Positions 51,103 to 59,585 are shown, counted from the stretch's first letter. The stretch is 64,000 bases of DNA from Candidatus Aenigmatarchaeota archaeon (GCA_016185435.1 JACPNN010000002.1:1-64000), one strand, 5' to 3'. Notes: generated by a model not told the origin, from the letters alone. Made by a program: numbers and translations.

Positions 51103-51990
51103 TTATTCCCCTGGTGTCAGAATTGTGGCATTAAAACCATAATCAAAAGCTTTTTTCTTTTCTGGATGTATTTGCAATATATCAAGATTTTTAATTTTCT
51201 GGAAATTATCGAAACCGCTTATAGCGATATAAAAATCATATACAGCATTGGAAGGCACCACCTTTACAAACTTCAACAATTTCCTTATAAAATGCTGTTC
51301 ATTTTCATTGCAGGACGCTATTCGAATTTCCCTTATTTTATTCTGGTGAAGTTTTACCGATCCTTCCCTTGCAATCAGCCCTTTAAGAAAATTCAATCCA
51401 ACTTCCTGATTGTACAAACTCAATATTTTCACAGTTGCTAAAAGGCTGTCAACGATGTCCCTAACAACAACGCTTGGATAGTATACTTCAACGACGCCAT
51501 ACTTAGGCACAGGTTTTCTGTTTCTCTCATATTTTCTTTTTGACTTGTATCTTGCAATTTTTATAAAATTCTCTTTTGGTATTCCGGTCTTTTCCGACCA
51601 ATACATTAGTAATTCATCATCAGGCGTATCGAAACCATAAGTTCTTATATAAGCTTTCAATATGTTGGTTCCGACACCCACTACCTTGAATAAATTCATA
51701 CCTTCTAGAACCACTGAAATTTCTGAGTTCGAAAATCTTGTCAACCATCTTTTGGAGGATTTGTCACCTTCAGCGTAATAAATTCCTAAAGATTTAACCA
51801 ATTCTGGTGTTATTGCTATTTCTTTGGGAACTGATAACCGCTTGGAATTACTCCCGCCTGGAAGGTTTCTGTAATATCTTATTCTTATGAAGTTTCCACT
51901 TTTTTCATCTTCAATATTCCTTTCAGTTGGAAGTAAATTTAGAGTTTTCAACAACAGTTTTTCTGAATTTACTGAAATTTTTGATTTCAT
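51103..51990 (-). CDS. LAGLIDADG homing endonuclease
   Basis: 295 aa. Motif 1, VKSLGIYYAEGDKS at about 60-73, and motif 2, FLKGLIAREGSVK at about 202-214, have Glu in place of the usual final Asp, which is allowed in this family. Two-domain monomer with normal motif spacing. The N-terminal 55 residues are a small accessory region. The ORF ends in the 3' boundary repeat. Likely intact. Confidence 0.85.
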   Translation of the reverse strand: MKSKISVNSEKLLLKTLNLLPTERNIEDEKSGNFIRIRYYRNLPGGSNSKRLSVPKEIAITPELVKSLGIYYAEGDKSSKRWLTRFSNSEISVVLEGMNLFKVVGVGTNILKAYIRTYGFDTPDDELLMYWSEKTGIPKENFIKIARYKSKRKYERNRKPVPKYGVVEVYYPSVVVRDIVDSLLATVKILSLYNQEVGLNFLKGLIAREGSVKLHQNKIREIRIASCNENEQHFIRKLLKFVKVVPSNAVYDFYIAISGFDNFQKIKNLDILQIHPEKKKAFDYGFNATILTPGE

Positions 51991-52094
51991 GGTTTGTTGT
52001 TATCGAAGCGGGCTTATCTACTTTTGGATAGCATCATACCGCTAGGTCCGCTATCGAAAAGGAGAATATGTCCGCAGAGTATATTCTGACACCA
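51112..52094 (-). mobile_element. 16S intron with 295-aa LAGLIDADG ORF
   Basis: Ends GGTGTCAGAAT (52093-52083) and ATTCTGACACC (51123-51113) form a perfect 11-bp stem. It lies between GGAATCCCTAG and the GAATACGTTCCTGCTCC block (E. coli about 1380-1390). The shared TAGCGG-n3-TAGCGG element is at 52055-52031. Confidence 0.85.
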
Positions 52095-52193
52095 TCTAGG
52101 GATTCCGGCTTCATGAGGGTGAGTTACAACCCTCAATCTGAACTAAGCGCACGTTTAGGGATTGGCTCTCCCTTTCGGGGTCGCAGCCCTCTG

Positions 52194-52847
52194 TCATGCG
52201 CATTGCAGGCCGCGTTTGGCCTCGGATAGGCAATAAGATAATTTTTTGATCTTGTCAGGATGTCGAAATCCTATCAAATCAGCATAAAGCGTGACATTCT
52301 CAATACCGATTATCTGGAATCCAAAGATTTTCTTTGAATCCCATGTTGTCACATGAATACCCAGTTTTTTGATCAAAGAACAGAGTTCATCTCTCATTTT
52401 CCTGTTGACTATGTTCAGAGCAATTCTGGGCGATATGTAAATTTTCTCGTTTCTTCTGCTCTTTTTTAGTGTCACCCAACCTTCCGCATCCATCCAGCCT
52501 CGTATATATTCTCCAATAACATCATTCGGCACTGAAAGCATTTCCTTAGGCGTCTCCATTCTGTATGTCTTGTCTTTTCCTTCAGGAATGGAAAAGGCTT
52601 CCGAATACAACTTATATACACTCTTCGAGTTTATTCTCGTCCTGTAAGTTGTGTTGCCTTTTGCCGTCTTGTACGAGGAAATTACTGTTTTCACACCAAA
52701 CAGCTGTCTGAATATAGGTTTGAGAACAGAGTGATGGAAGTCTGGATTAATGTCTGTTATCGTTACTCTCTTCTCTGTCAAACTATCGTCTCCTCCTATC
52801 AGCCCTATTGTATATGCTAAAAGCGGTTCCACACTACAGCTTTGCAT
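52194..52847 (-). CDS. LAGLIDADG homing endonuclease
   Basis: 217 aa. Motif 1, AYTIGLIGGDDSL at about 10-22, and motif 2, IRGWMDAEGWVTL at about 115-127, followed by a C-terminal half with TWDSKKIFGFQIIG and IGFRHPDKIKKL, typical of archaeal rRNA-intron enzymes. The acidic residue of each motif is present. It is similar in plan to the 221-aa and 205-aa enzymes of the same gene. The last residues are encoded past the intron stem. Confidence 0.88.
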   Translation of the reverse strand: MQSCSVEPLLAYTIGLIGGDDSLTEKRVTITDINPDFHHSVLKPIFRQLFGVKTVISSYKTAKGNTTYRTRINSKSVYKLYSEAFSIPEGKDKTYRMETPKEMLSVPNDVIGEYIRGWMDAEGWVTLKKSRRNEKIYISPRIALNIVNRKMRDELCSLIKKLGIHVTTWDSKKIFGFQIIGIENVTLYADLIGFRHPDKIKKLSYCLSEAKRGLQCA

Positions 52848-52918
52848 TTTTTACATTTAAGTGAAATCCAAGCAGCATGCCGCTAGAGCCGCTAGGAAAA
52901 GCGAAACTTGCCTATCCG
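52222..52918 (-). mobile_element. 16S intron with 217-aa LAGLIDADG ORF
   Basis: Ends CGGATAGGCAA (52918-52908) and TTGCCTATCCG (52233-52223) pair perfectly over 11 bp. The shared 5' element lies at 52895-52874. Confidence 0.85.
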
Positions 52919-53154
52919 ATGTAGCCCAATGGATTTGGAGCTTCCGCCTCTGGGGGCAGATGCTGTTTCCATATCGGCCTTTTTTGTGGTTGTAAGGGTT
53001 CTGCTGCTCTCAAAGCATACGGACCTGCCGTCGCCCACTCCTTCCTCTGGTTTATCACCAGCGGTCCCCTATGAGTGCCTTGGCAGAGCCAAGTAGCAAC
53101 ATAGGGCGTGGGTCTCGTTCGTTAGGCTCTGCAGAATGAGATTATTCTTTTATG

Positions 53155-53420
53155 TTGTCCTCAGTCTGTAGATTTGCCTGACTTAACAGGACGCTTCACA
53201 GCACGAACTTTGTCGTCCCGAGAAGAGACTGTTTATTATATTTTATTTTTGCCAATTTCGTGTCGCTGCATCCTGCTACCTACTTACCACGGCTCTAGTA
53301 CATGGCTGGCTAAGAGGCTGTTATCATCATCCCACCCTTCCCGAGATGACGACGGCTTTGCAAAGCCTCTTCTACATCTTAAGCAGCTTTCGAGCAGAAA
53401 AGACCTACATGCACCACCTC
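53155..53420 (-). other. Two ORF-less insertions in 16S
   Basis: One insert (about 53158-53222) separates GTTAAGTCAGGCAA from CGAACGAGACCC. Another (about 53235-53420) splits the block between AGAGGTGGTGCATG and GTTCGTGCTGTGAAGCGTCCTG. Both contain short inverted repeats and no coding frame. They look like small or decayed introns. Confidence 0.55.
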
Positions 53421-53441
53421 TGAGCGTGTCTGGTAAGGTCT

Positions 53442-54107
53442 TCAGCTTAGTCTCCGGCCAGGTGATATATTCGATAACAAATTTGCCTTCTTTGCTGGAT
53501 GCTTCATTATTGTTGAAATTTTCTGACATTTCCCAACACCATTCCAACAAATTGTGTATCGTGGTTTCCTATTGATATAATTTCTTTTGGCCAGTGCTGG
53601 CTTTGTGCTTGGAAATCCTATAACTTTCGATAACTCATGCAAACCATCGGTATAATTCTTGTTAACGGATTCCAGCTCTACACATGGATAGGCATAAATC
53701 TTTCCCTTGATTCGGAATCTCTTTGTTTTCGATGTGCCTTCTGCATCTATCCACCCAGCTAAATGCCAAAGCTTGATTCTCTTGTTGCTTTCCATTATCT
53801 TCTCTGGTATCTTGTCTACATATGTTTTTGATCTTCCACTGGAATAGCCGAATTTCATAATTCTTTCTACAATCTTTCGGTTTCTGACAATTGTGTACCA
53901 TGAATTTCTTGTCTTATCATAGATTATTGATGGATTGAAACCGAACTCGTTGACAAAAATCGGCCGTAGAACTTCAAAATGGAAATCCTTATTCTTATCG
54001 GATATGGAGACCAGATACTGTTTACTTTTCTTTACATAAATGGTTCCATCCCCTCCGACGACACCTAGAAGATATGCAAGCTGCTCTGATATCACATTAT
54101 CGGTCAT
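53442..54107 (-). CDS. LAGLIDADG homing endonuclease
   Basis: 221 aa. Motif 1, AYLLGVVGGDGTIY at about 11-24, motif 2, LAGWIDAEGTSK at about 116-127, and a C-terminal IGFPSTKPA region. TATA-like TATATAA lies about 24 nt before the ATG. No frameshift or missing acidic residue is seen. The terminal residues (SPGRRLS) come from exon sequence. Confidence 0.88.
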   Translation of the reverse strand: MTDNVISEQLAYLLGVVGGDGTIYVKKSKQYLVSISDKNKDFHFEVLRPIFVNEFGFNPSIIYDKTRNSWYTIVRNRKIVERIMKFGYSSGRSKTYVDKIPEKIMESNKRIKLWHLAGWIDAEGTSKTKRFRIKGKIYAYPCVELESVNKNYTDGLHELSKVIGFPSTKPALAKRNYINRKPRYTICWNGVGKCQKISTIMKHPAKKANLLSNISPGRRLS

Positions 54108-54195
54108 ATCTGTTTCTTTGTGTCGGTTATATATCTATAGCATCCAACGGTAGCGTGCCGTTAAGCCGCTATATTCAAGGCAGTTCTAATCACCT
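53458..54195 (-). mobile_element. 16S intron with 221-aa LAGLIDADG ORF
   Basis: Ends CAGGTGAT (54196-54189) and ATCACCTG (53466-53459) pair over 8 bp; the shared 5' element with modified halves is at 54172-54153. Confidence 0.75.
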
Positions 54196-54291
54196 GACGG
54201 GATCTGACCTTCATTCTGCTCTCGCCACTGGTAAGTTGCCCGGCGTTGGATCCAATTGAACCGCAGCCTTCACCCCTTGTGTGCTCCCCCG

Positions 54292-54958
54292 CCTATTCGG
54301 GGAAAACAATCCGATTTCTCAGCATTTCCAATCTTCTCTTCTTATCCTTATGCCAGCTCCCAATCTTATCGCAGAAAAATATCATATCTTTCTTGCGTGC
54401 GAGCCTGAATTCCCAGACTTTTCCGCAGAAGGTGATATTTGTCGGCTTGTACCCCTTTTTAATAAGAAGTTTCCGCAGAAATCGCACAGCTTCCTTGTTT
54501 TTCTGGCTGAACGACAGATATAATTGCTCTGCGTTCCCAGGGTTCTTTGGAAGTCCTCCCTCAGCATCAAAAAAGCCTCTCAGATAGCTGATCTGAATCT
54601 CAAGAGGCTGTATCTTGATGATTTTCGGAGTCTCCCAAAATTCCTGTGGTATTTTCATCTCGGAAATTTCGAGGACAGAATTCACAACATCCTTTCCATT
54701 CAGTCGCAAAATTACTGCTCCGTTTACATGTTTCGTGATGTTGCCTCTGATTCCAAAATGCGTTTCAAAGAACTTCTGTAATAACACAAGCCAGTCCATT
54801 TCTTTCTGGGATATCTTGATTTCATAATTTTTCGCTTTCCTTATATCTGCTGTGGCATCTCTTAAAGCACCAAGAAGATATGCTATTTCTGGATGGATGC
54901 TATTTTCCATCTATTCAATTGGTCGGCATAACTTAAGTGTGTTATCGGGTTGCTTTCT
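54292..54958 (-). mobile_element. 16S intron with 205-aa LAGLIDADG ORF, at E. coli about 908
   Basis: Lies before the GGCGGGGGAGCAC block. GGGAAA...CAA-CCGAT (about 54959-54940) pairs with ATCGG-TTG-TTTTCCC (about 54315-54300), a helix with unpaired bases on both sides as in BHB splice sites. Confidence 0.75.
54293..54910 (-). CDS. LAGLIDADG homing endonuclease, first motif degenerate
   Basis: 205 aa. Motif 1 is eroded (AYLLGALRDATADI, without the G-D/E-G end), whereas motif 2 is intact (LRGFFDAEGGLPKN at about 111-124). The C-terminal half with KNKEAVRFLRKLLIKKG is normal. Missing the first catalytic acidic residue, it is probably impaired or acts only as a maturase. The stop codon lies at the junction with the 3' exon. 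Confidence 0.8.
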   Translation of the reverse strand: MENSIHPEIAYLLGALRDATADIRKAKNYEIKISQKEMDWLVLLQKFFETHFGIRGNITKHVNGAVILRLNGKDVVNSVLEISEMKIPQEFWETPKIIKIQPLEIQISYLRGFFDAEGGLPKNPGNAEQLYLSFSQKNKEAVRFLRKLLIKKGYKPTNITFCGKVWEFRLARKKDMIFFCDKIGSWHKDKKRRLEMLRNRIVFPE

Positions 54959-55127
54959 TTCCCTTAAGTTTACTGGGAAAGCTCTTGCATAAAACCGCCT
55001 TCCTTTCAGCCTTGCGACCGTACTTCCCAGGCGGCCCGTTTAATGGTTTCCCTACGGCCCTGAAATTCCCCTTGAGAATTCCAAAGCCTAACGGGCATCG
55101 TTTACGGCCAGGACTACGCGGGTTTTC

Positions 55128-55452
55128 AGGGCGGGAATGAGATTAATCAGCAATGACTTCTATTCTTTCATTTCTCTCAAAAGATTTCGAACCCCTTTTT
55201 TGTGTCACTATATATATTATTGGTTTACCAACAACCTCGTCAGGTACTGGAGCAATTTCAAAAGCTCTGTCCGGCATTTCATCAGTGTCAGTCTGATGGC
55301 CTTCAAAGTACCATTGCGTATAGTTTGAGGGTAGACCTTCTCTGCTTTTTCTTATAATTCCTCTGTATGTTCCTGCTTTCGGTTGTGCATCAAAATCTTC
55401 TGGTATAAGCTATAGTTAACCCTAAGTTTTTTATTCCTTCTCATTCCCGCCA
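55128..55452 (-). mobile_element. 16S intron at E. coli about 788 with a small ORF
   Basis: It splits GCGGATTAG from ACCCGCGTAGTCC. A perfect 12-bp inverted repeat GGCGGGAATGAG (55451-55440) / CTCATTCCCGCC (55141-55130) joins its ends. About 325 nt. Confidence 0.85.
55143..55409 (-). CDS. Small intron ORF without a standard start codon
   Basis: 88 codons open from a TAG at 55412-55410 to TAA at 55145-55143. The reading is clearly protein-like (PEDFDAQPKAGTYRGII, then YTQWYFEGHQTDTDEMPDRA), but no ATG, GTG or TTG occurs before the internal ATG at about codon 46. No LAGLIDADG or other nuclease motif. It may be a fragment, use a rare start, or have its start created by splicing. Unknown family. 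Confidence 0.5.
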   Translation of the reverse strand, partial: LIPEDFDAQPKAGTYRGIIRKSREGLPSNYTQWYFEGHQTDTDEMPDRAFEIAPVPDEVVGKPIIYIVTQKRGSKSFERNERIEVIAD

Positions 55453-55524
55453 ATCTAATCCGCTTTGCTCCCCTGGCTTTCGTCCCTCACCGTCAGATCC
55501 GTTCTGGTGCAGCGCCTTCGCCAT

Positions 55525-55810
55525 TTACCATCCCTTTTCACATGTATATTTGATGACTAGTTTTTCCGCAAGCGCTTTTCGTGCAAGCGGCAGCTGTAGT
55601 GAAAAGGGTTTCTGGTAGTCCTCCATGGATTAAAGCATTGCAAGGCCTTCTTCTCATATAGTTTTTGGATTAAACCTTTTGACAAATTCAGCCCGAAAAG
55701 GTTTACTTTCTCTTTTTCGTTGACGTTTTCTTTTTACCAGCTTTCTTTATATTGTGTTTCTTTTTCGCAGGCGTTTTTCTTTCTGAAAGAAAAAGGCCTT
55801 TTTACTGCTA
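55525..55810 (-). repeat. Hairpin-rich inserts in 16S around E. coli about 700
   Basis: A first insert (about 55655-55810) with several CTTTCTTT/AAAGAAAG arms lies between CCATGGGTAGCAGTA and AATCCATGGAGGACTACCAG. A second (about 55530-55608), with CCCTTTTCA/TGAAAAGGG ends, lies between ACTACCAG and GCGAAGGCG. Neither has an ORF. Confidence 0.65.
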
Positions 55811-56274
55811 CCCATGGAATACTCTGCACCCCTCCCGGTCCCAAGCCTAACAGTATCCCTGGCAAGCCTGACAGTTTGCTGCCAGATTTCACCAGAGACT
55901 TGAAAGGCCGGCTACGAACGCTCTAAGCCCAGTAATCGTGGTCACCACTAGGGGTCCGGGTATTACCGCGGCGGCTGGCACCCGTGTTGCCCACCCCTTA
56001 TTCTCCGAGCTGTTTGCACTCGGCAAAAGCCACACCCGAAGGCGTGGCACTCCAGCTTCCTTCCTCACTCTTGCGAGCATTGGGAAATTTTCGCGCCTGC
56101 TGCACCCCGTAGGACCTGGACTCTTGTCTCAGAGTCCATCTCCGGGCTCCCTCTCTCAAGGCCCGTAGGCGTTATCGGTTTGTCGGTACGTTACACCGAC
56201 AACAGCCTGATACCCCGCAGCCCCATACTAAGTTCAGCAACGACCATTCCAGGAACCGTTGCCTATCGGCTCTT

Positions 56275-56395
56275 AGCCTCACTTTCGCGGAGCCCTTTCT
56301 TTCCAAAAGAAAGTGCTTCACCCCAAAGAAAGGTTTTTCTTTTCCCAGGGGTTTTCTTTTTTCCAAAAAGAAAAGGCCTTTCGCGAGATTATAGC
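56275..56395 (-). repeat. Hairpin insert in 16S including the shared 42-nt element
   Basis: About 110 nt of A/T-rich palindromes interrupt helix 8 of 16S (between CTCGCGAAAG and GTGAGGCTAA). 56292-56333 is identical to 44274-44315 in 23S. Confidence 0.8.
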
Positions 56396-56706
56396 CGGCC
56401 TTAGTGCAGGTTAGCTACGTGTTACTGAGCATTATGCCCTGGTTTAACCCAGAACAAGCATGGCTTAGTCGAAACCGGATAGCAGTGACCTCCGGCAGGA
56501 TCAACCGGAATCGGCGGGTTTATACTCCTTGCTTTTCTCCTTTGTTTTCCTCAGCAAGTTTCCACAAGGACCTGCCTCAAGCTTAACGTTGAGCATCAAG
56601 CTCGCATATTGGTGTGTCATAGTTTACTCCGCGTAAACTCAGCCTCATTGCCTGCTGAGGCACATGGCCTGTAAGCAGACTCGGTAGTAGATATTAATAC
56701 GCCATG

Positions 56707-56714
56707 TATTTAAA
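56707..56714 (-). promoter_or_regulatory. TATA box of the 16S gene
   Basis: TTTAAATA within AAGTTATTTAAATACATGG on the minus strand, about 195 nt before the mature 16S 5' end. The leader 56512-56700 has inverted repeats (GCCTCA...TGAGGC) suitable for processing stems and no gene. Confidence 0.6.
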
Positions 56715-56810
56715 TAACTTGAAAATGCAATCATATTGCCTTCTTCTATAGCAGGGCCAAAGCAATCGGTTGCCTGAAGATTCATAAACTGAAGCCACTA
56801 ATGCTACTCA

Positions 56811-57572
56811 ATGGCAAAAATCAGAAGATTGGAGAGGGTTTTGGAAGAGAATCCGGCTTTCAGGCCCAACTGGTCAAATCTTGAATCCAAGCTGCCTGAT
56901 GGAAGAAGACTCTTCACAGGCTTCAAAAATACAGGAATAGGAAAGGTTGAGAGGGTTGTTGTCTGCAGGGATGACGGCACGCCCATTTACGACACATACC
57001 AGATAATGGAAGGCCCACAGGATGAGGCGGCAGCTGCAGCTGTCATAGTGCCTTATTTTTTCAGGAAAGGCGAGATTCATGTGGGAATGCTCTGCAGGCT
57101 GAGGGAAGCGGTTGCTGATCCAAAAACAGGAAATCAGGGGAAATACATATCCTCTGAGCTTCCGAGGGGCTTCAGAAACGCAAAAGAGAAGATAGAGGAT
57201 GCGGCAAGAAGGGAGCTCGGCGAGGAGACGGGAATGAGGGCCGGCAGGCTGAGTTTTTTGGGAAAGCTCAACACAAACACTGCCCTTATGGCATCATCCA
57301 TCGAAGTTTTTGCCGCTGAGGTAAACCCCTCTGATAAAAGCAAAATGGAAAGAGACGACAACGAACCCATATCAGGCTTTGAATTCCTTCCCTATAAGGA
57401 AGTCAGGAAAAAGGCCTCAAAAAATATAATATGCGGCATAACCCTTGCATCTTTGCTTCTATTTGATCTTTTTCTTGAATCATCAGACAAGCAGGATGAC
57501 CGATATGCGTTTGTCTTTTGTCTTCATGGGAAATATTTCTTGAAATCAGAATACATTGCCTCTAAAACATGA
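56811..57572 (+). CDS. Nudix hydrolase
   Basis: 253 aa. Nudix enzymes hydrolyse nucleoside diphosphates linked to another group. The full Nudix box is present at about 120-142: G-FRNAK-E, then seven residues, then REL-G-EE-T-GM. The N-terminal 70 residues are a separate beta-rich part (as in ADP-ribose pyrophosphatase-like enzymes), and the C-terminal 60 are less conserved. Substrate unknown. It is divergent from the 16S gene and shares the 56512-56810 intergenic region. Confidence 0.88.
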   Translation: MAKIRRLERVLEENPAFRPNWSNLESKLPDGRRLFTGFKNTGIGKVERVVVCRDDGTPIYDTYQIMEGPQDEAAAAAVIVPYFFRKGEIHVGMLCRLREAVADPKTGNQGKYISSELPRGFRNAKEKIEDAARRELGEETGMRAGRLSFLGKLNTNTALMASSIEVFAAEVNPSDKSKMERDDNEPISGFEFLPYKEVRKKASKNIICGITLASLLLFDLFLESSDKQDDRYAFVFCLHGKYFLKSEYIASKT

Positions 57573-57675
57573 AAAATAATTTCTCTTCGGCTTCAAAACC
57601 AATTTGATGCATCAGTATCCGGATACTTGATGAAAATTTCATTTCAGTAAGCTGAACTGCCACTATGCCCCCAGA

Positions 57676-58257
57676 TCATAAGGCACTGCCTGCGAAAAAT
57701 CCCCCCACGGCCAGAATCAATATCAAAAACCATGGCTTCCAGCCCCATTTCATCACCTTCTCCCCGTCAAGAGGGGCTATAGGCAACATGTTGAATATGG
57801 CCAGCCATGCATTTACAGTAGCTGCATACCTCAGCAGCTCTATCCCGGTGAAGGAATACAGGAAAAGGAAAGCAGAAAGGACAGCTATATTGAATATCGG
57901 CCCTGCAGCTGCAATCTTCCCAACCTCGCTTTTCTTCGGCCTCTTGGATCCCAGCCTGCCGAAAACAACCGCTCCGGGAGCTGCGAAAACGAACCTGCCC
58001 CCCGTAAGAATCGCAAGCCCAATGGCCATCAGGATTCCCATATTCCACATCCTGAATTCGGCAAAATACTTGTAGTGCTGAGCCGCAAACTTGTGGCTCA
58101 GCTCATGTCCGACAAAGGCTATGCCGACAGAGAGCAGGCTGTAGAAGAAAAACAGGGGATTGCCTGTGATTTCAGGGTAAGAGAAAACAAAGGAAAGGGC
58201 AATCATGGCTATTGCAATTTCCCTGACTTCCCTCGGCGAAAATGAAGACAGATTCAT
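57676..58257 (-). CDS. Small M50-family membrane metalloprotease
   Basis: 193 aa. HELSH zinc motif at about 51-55 and a second motif NMLPIAPLDGEKV around 154-166, on a compact core of about five hydrophobic segments. No PDZ domain, so this is a minimal site-2-protease-type enzyme, unlike the large one at 2185. TATA-like TATTTAAAC lies about 26 nt upstream. It is transcribed in the same direction as the surface-protein genes that follow upstream. Confidence 0.88.
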   Translation of the reverse strand: MNLSSFSPREVREIAIAMIALSFVFSYPEITGNPLFFFYSLLSVGIAFVGHELSHKFAAQHYKYFAEFRMWNMGILMAIGLAILTGGRFVFAAPGAVVFGRLGSKRPKKSEVGKIAAAGPIFNIAVLSAFLFLYSFTGIELLRYAATVNAWLAIFNMLPIAPLDGEKVMKWGWKPWFLILILAVGGFFAGSAL

Positions 58258-58297
58258 GCATCTATATTTTCCGCACTTTGTTTAAATAGAGCAAAGC

Positions 58298-59584
58298 TCA
58301 GCTCCACTTGTATACCTCTGCTGTCGTGAATTCCCCGGAAAAGGCAACCGGCACCCTGAATGTGAAAGCATGTATCCGCTTGTTCTCTGACTTGGGTATG
58401 TGCAGCTTTGTCCCTGCCTCTATGGCGGGCAGCCTTTCAGTATCGACATTCGACAATATTTCTTCTATCTTTTCTGCCGCATTGCTCGTCTTGTCCAGCT
58501 CGAACATCTTGCCTCCCGTGGCTTCGGATATGTCCGTCATGAAGTCTCTCACACGAGGCTTGCAGCTGCATTGGATGGAGCCAGCCATCGGCTCTACGCC
58601 CCCGGGCCGGCCATTGTCGCACCGCCGTAAATCCGGGCATCCGTCTGCCATGAGGGCAAAGACAGTAATATTGTTCTCCTTCGCGAACTTTTTCCCCATC
58701 TCAAGATTCTGTCGCCTTGAAGCAAGCGTCCCGCGTGGGCCTCCGCATGCATCAACCTCCGATCCGCCGGGGAGCTCATCAGAAATGGGAAGGACTATCT
58801 TCGCTGCCCCTTTCCTCCAGCCTCCTAACGGGCCCCTTACAGAGACGCATGCTATCCCATGCGCCCACATCTCATTTCCATCAAGGCTGTTTGGTATATG
58901 GAATCCAAGCTCATCGCATTTCAGCTTAAGCAGGCTAAGGGCCCTGAAATTGTCAGACTGGTTGAAGATGTTTGGGGCAAGTTTCTGGCATATGCTGCCA
59001 TTAACTAAGAAGCATTCCTGCCCCCCCGGAAGCATATAGACTGTCATGTCCACCTTCCTCCCGCTCTTCATGATCTTCCTCAGCAGCTCAGGCACCATTG
59101 TCTTCAGGTTATGAAGGTCATCGCACAGGCTTGCCGATGTGTCGGCCACAATGGCGACCTGTATGTCCGCTGTCCTCGGAGGTATGGGGATATTTATGTA
59201 CCATTTTGCCCTCCCCAGACTGTCCCTGCCGAACATCGCATCCATCTTCGCCTCGATATCCCTTTTTACATTGACCTTGCCGACAACAGGGCCGAAATTA
59301 AGCTCGTCAACCCCATGGTAAGCTGCTATGCCCACAAGCTCTATGACAGACTTGCCTGACACGCCCTCTGTCGAGAAAAACAGGGCGTTTGCTCCGGCTC
59401 TCAGGTCTTCCACTTCCTTGAACTCTGTCGTCTGCTCCAGCGACTGCGTCAGCAGTGGAAGGTTGACGACCTTCGAGAAGATTATGAAGGCAGTCACAAG
59501 CGCTGCCAGCATTATGAAAGCCAGCACCTGCTGGAACTGCCCTTTTCTCCCCGTTGTATATTTATAATTCCTGTAATTTTTCAT
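58298..59584 (-). CDS. Pseudopilin with von Willebrand A-type domain
   Basis: 428 aa from the ATG at 59584, 1 bp after the previous gene ends. The class III signal TTGRKG|QFQQVLAF is followed by a hydrophobic helix. The rest contains a VWA-like domain starting at about 150 with a MIDAS-like DTSAS, plus Cys pairs around 195-215, 280-300 and 320-340. VWA domains bind ligands through a metal ion, so this may be an adhesive pilus subunit. It forms a gene run with the two genes upstream. Confidence 0.8.
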   Translation of the reverse strand: MKNYRNYKYTTGRKGQFQQVLAFIMLAALVTAFIIFSKVVNLPLLTQSLEQTTEFKEVEDLRAGANALFFSTEGVSGKSVIELVGIAAYHGVDELNFGPVVGKVNVKRDIEAKMDAMFGRDSLGRAKWYINIPIPPRTADIQVAIVADTSASLCDDLHNLKTMVPELLRKIMKSGRKVDMTVYMLPGGQECFLVNGSICQKLAPNIFNQSDNFRALSLLKLKCDELGFHIPNSLDGNEMWAHGIACVSVRGPLGGWRKGAAKIVLPISDELPGGSEVDACGGPRGTLASRRQNLEMGKKFAKENNITVFALMADGCPDLRRCDNGRPGGVEPMAGSIQCSCKPRVRDFMTDISEATGGKMFELDKTSNAAEKIEEILSNVDTERLPAIEAGTKLHIPKSENKRIHAFTFRVPVAFSGEFTTAEVYKWS

Positions 59585-59585
59585 A

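Larger units (their letters stand above)
50640..56511 (-). rRNA. 16S ribosomal RNA gene, interrupted by many introns
   Basis: The 5' end at about 56511 reads ATTCCGGTTGATCCTGCCGG and the 3' end at about 50640 is GGCTGGATCACCTCCTT. Ordered landmarks: GTGCCAGCCGCCGCGGTAA, GACGGTGAGGGACGAAAGCC, GCGGGGGAGCAC, GTCCTGTTAAGTCAGGCAA, GATAAACCAGAGGAAGGAGTGG, and CTTGCACTCACTGCCCGTC. The span is 5.87 kb against about 1.5 kb normally. Six larger introns (annotated below) total about 3.7 kb, and smaller inserts about 0.7 kb more. The archaeal character of the termini is clear. Confidence 0.95.
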
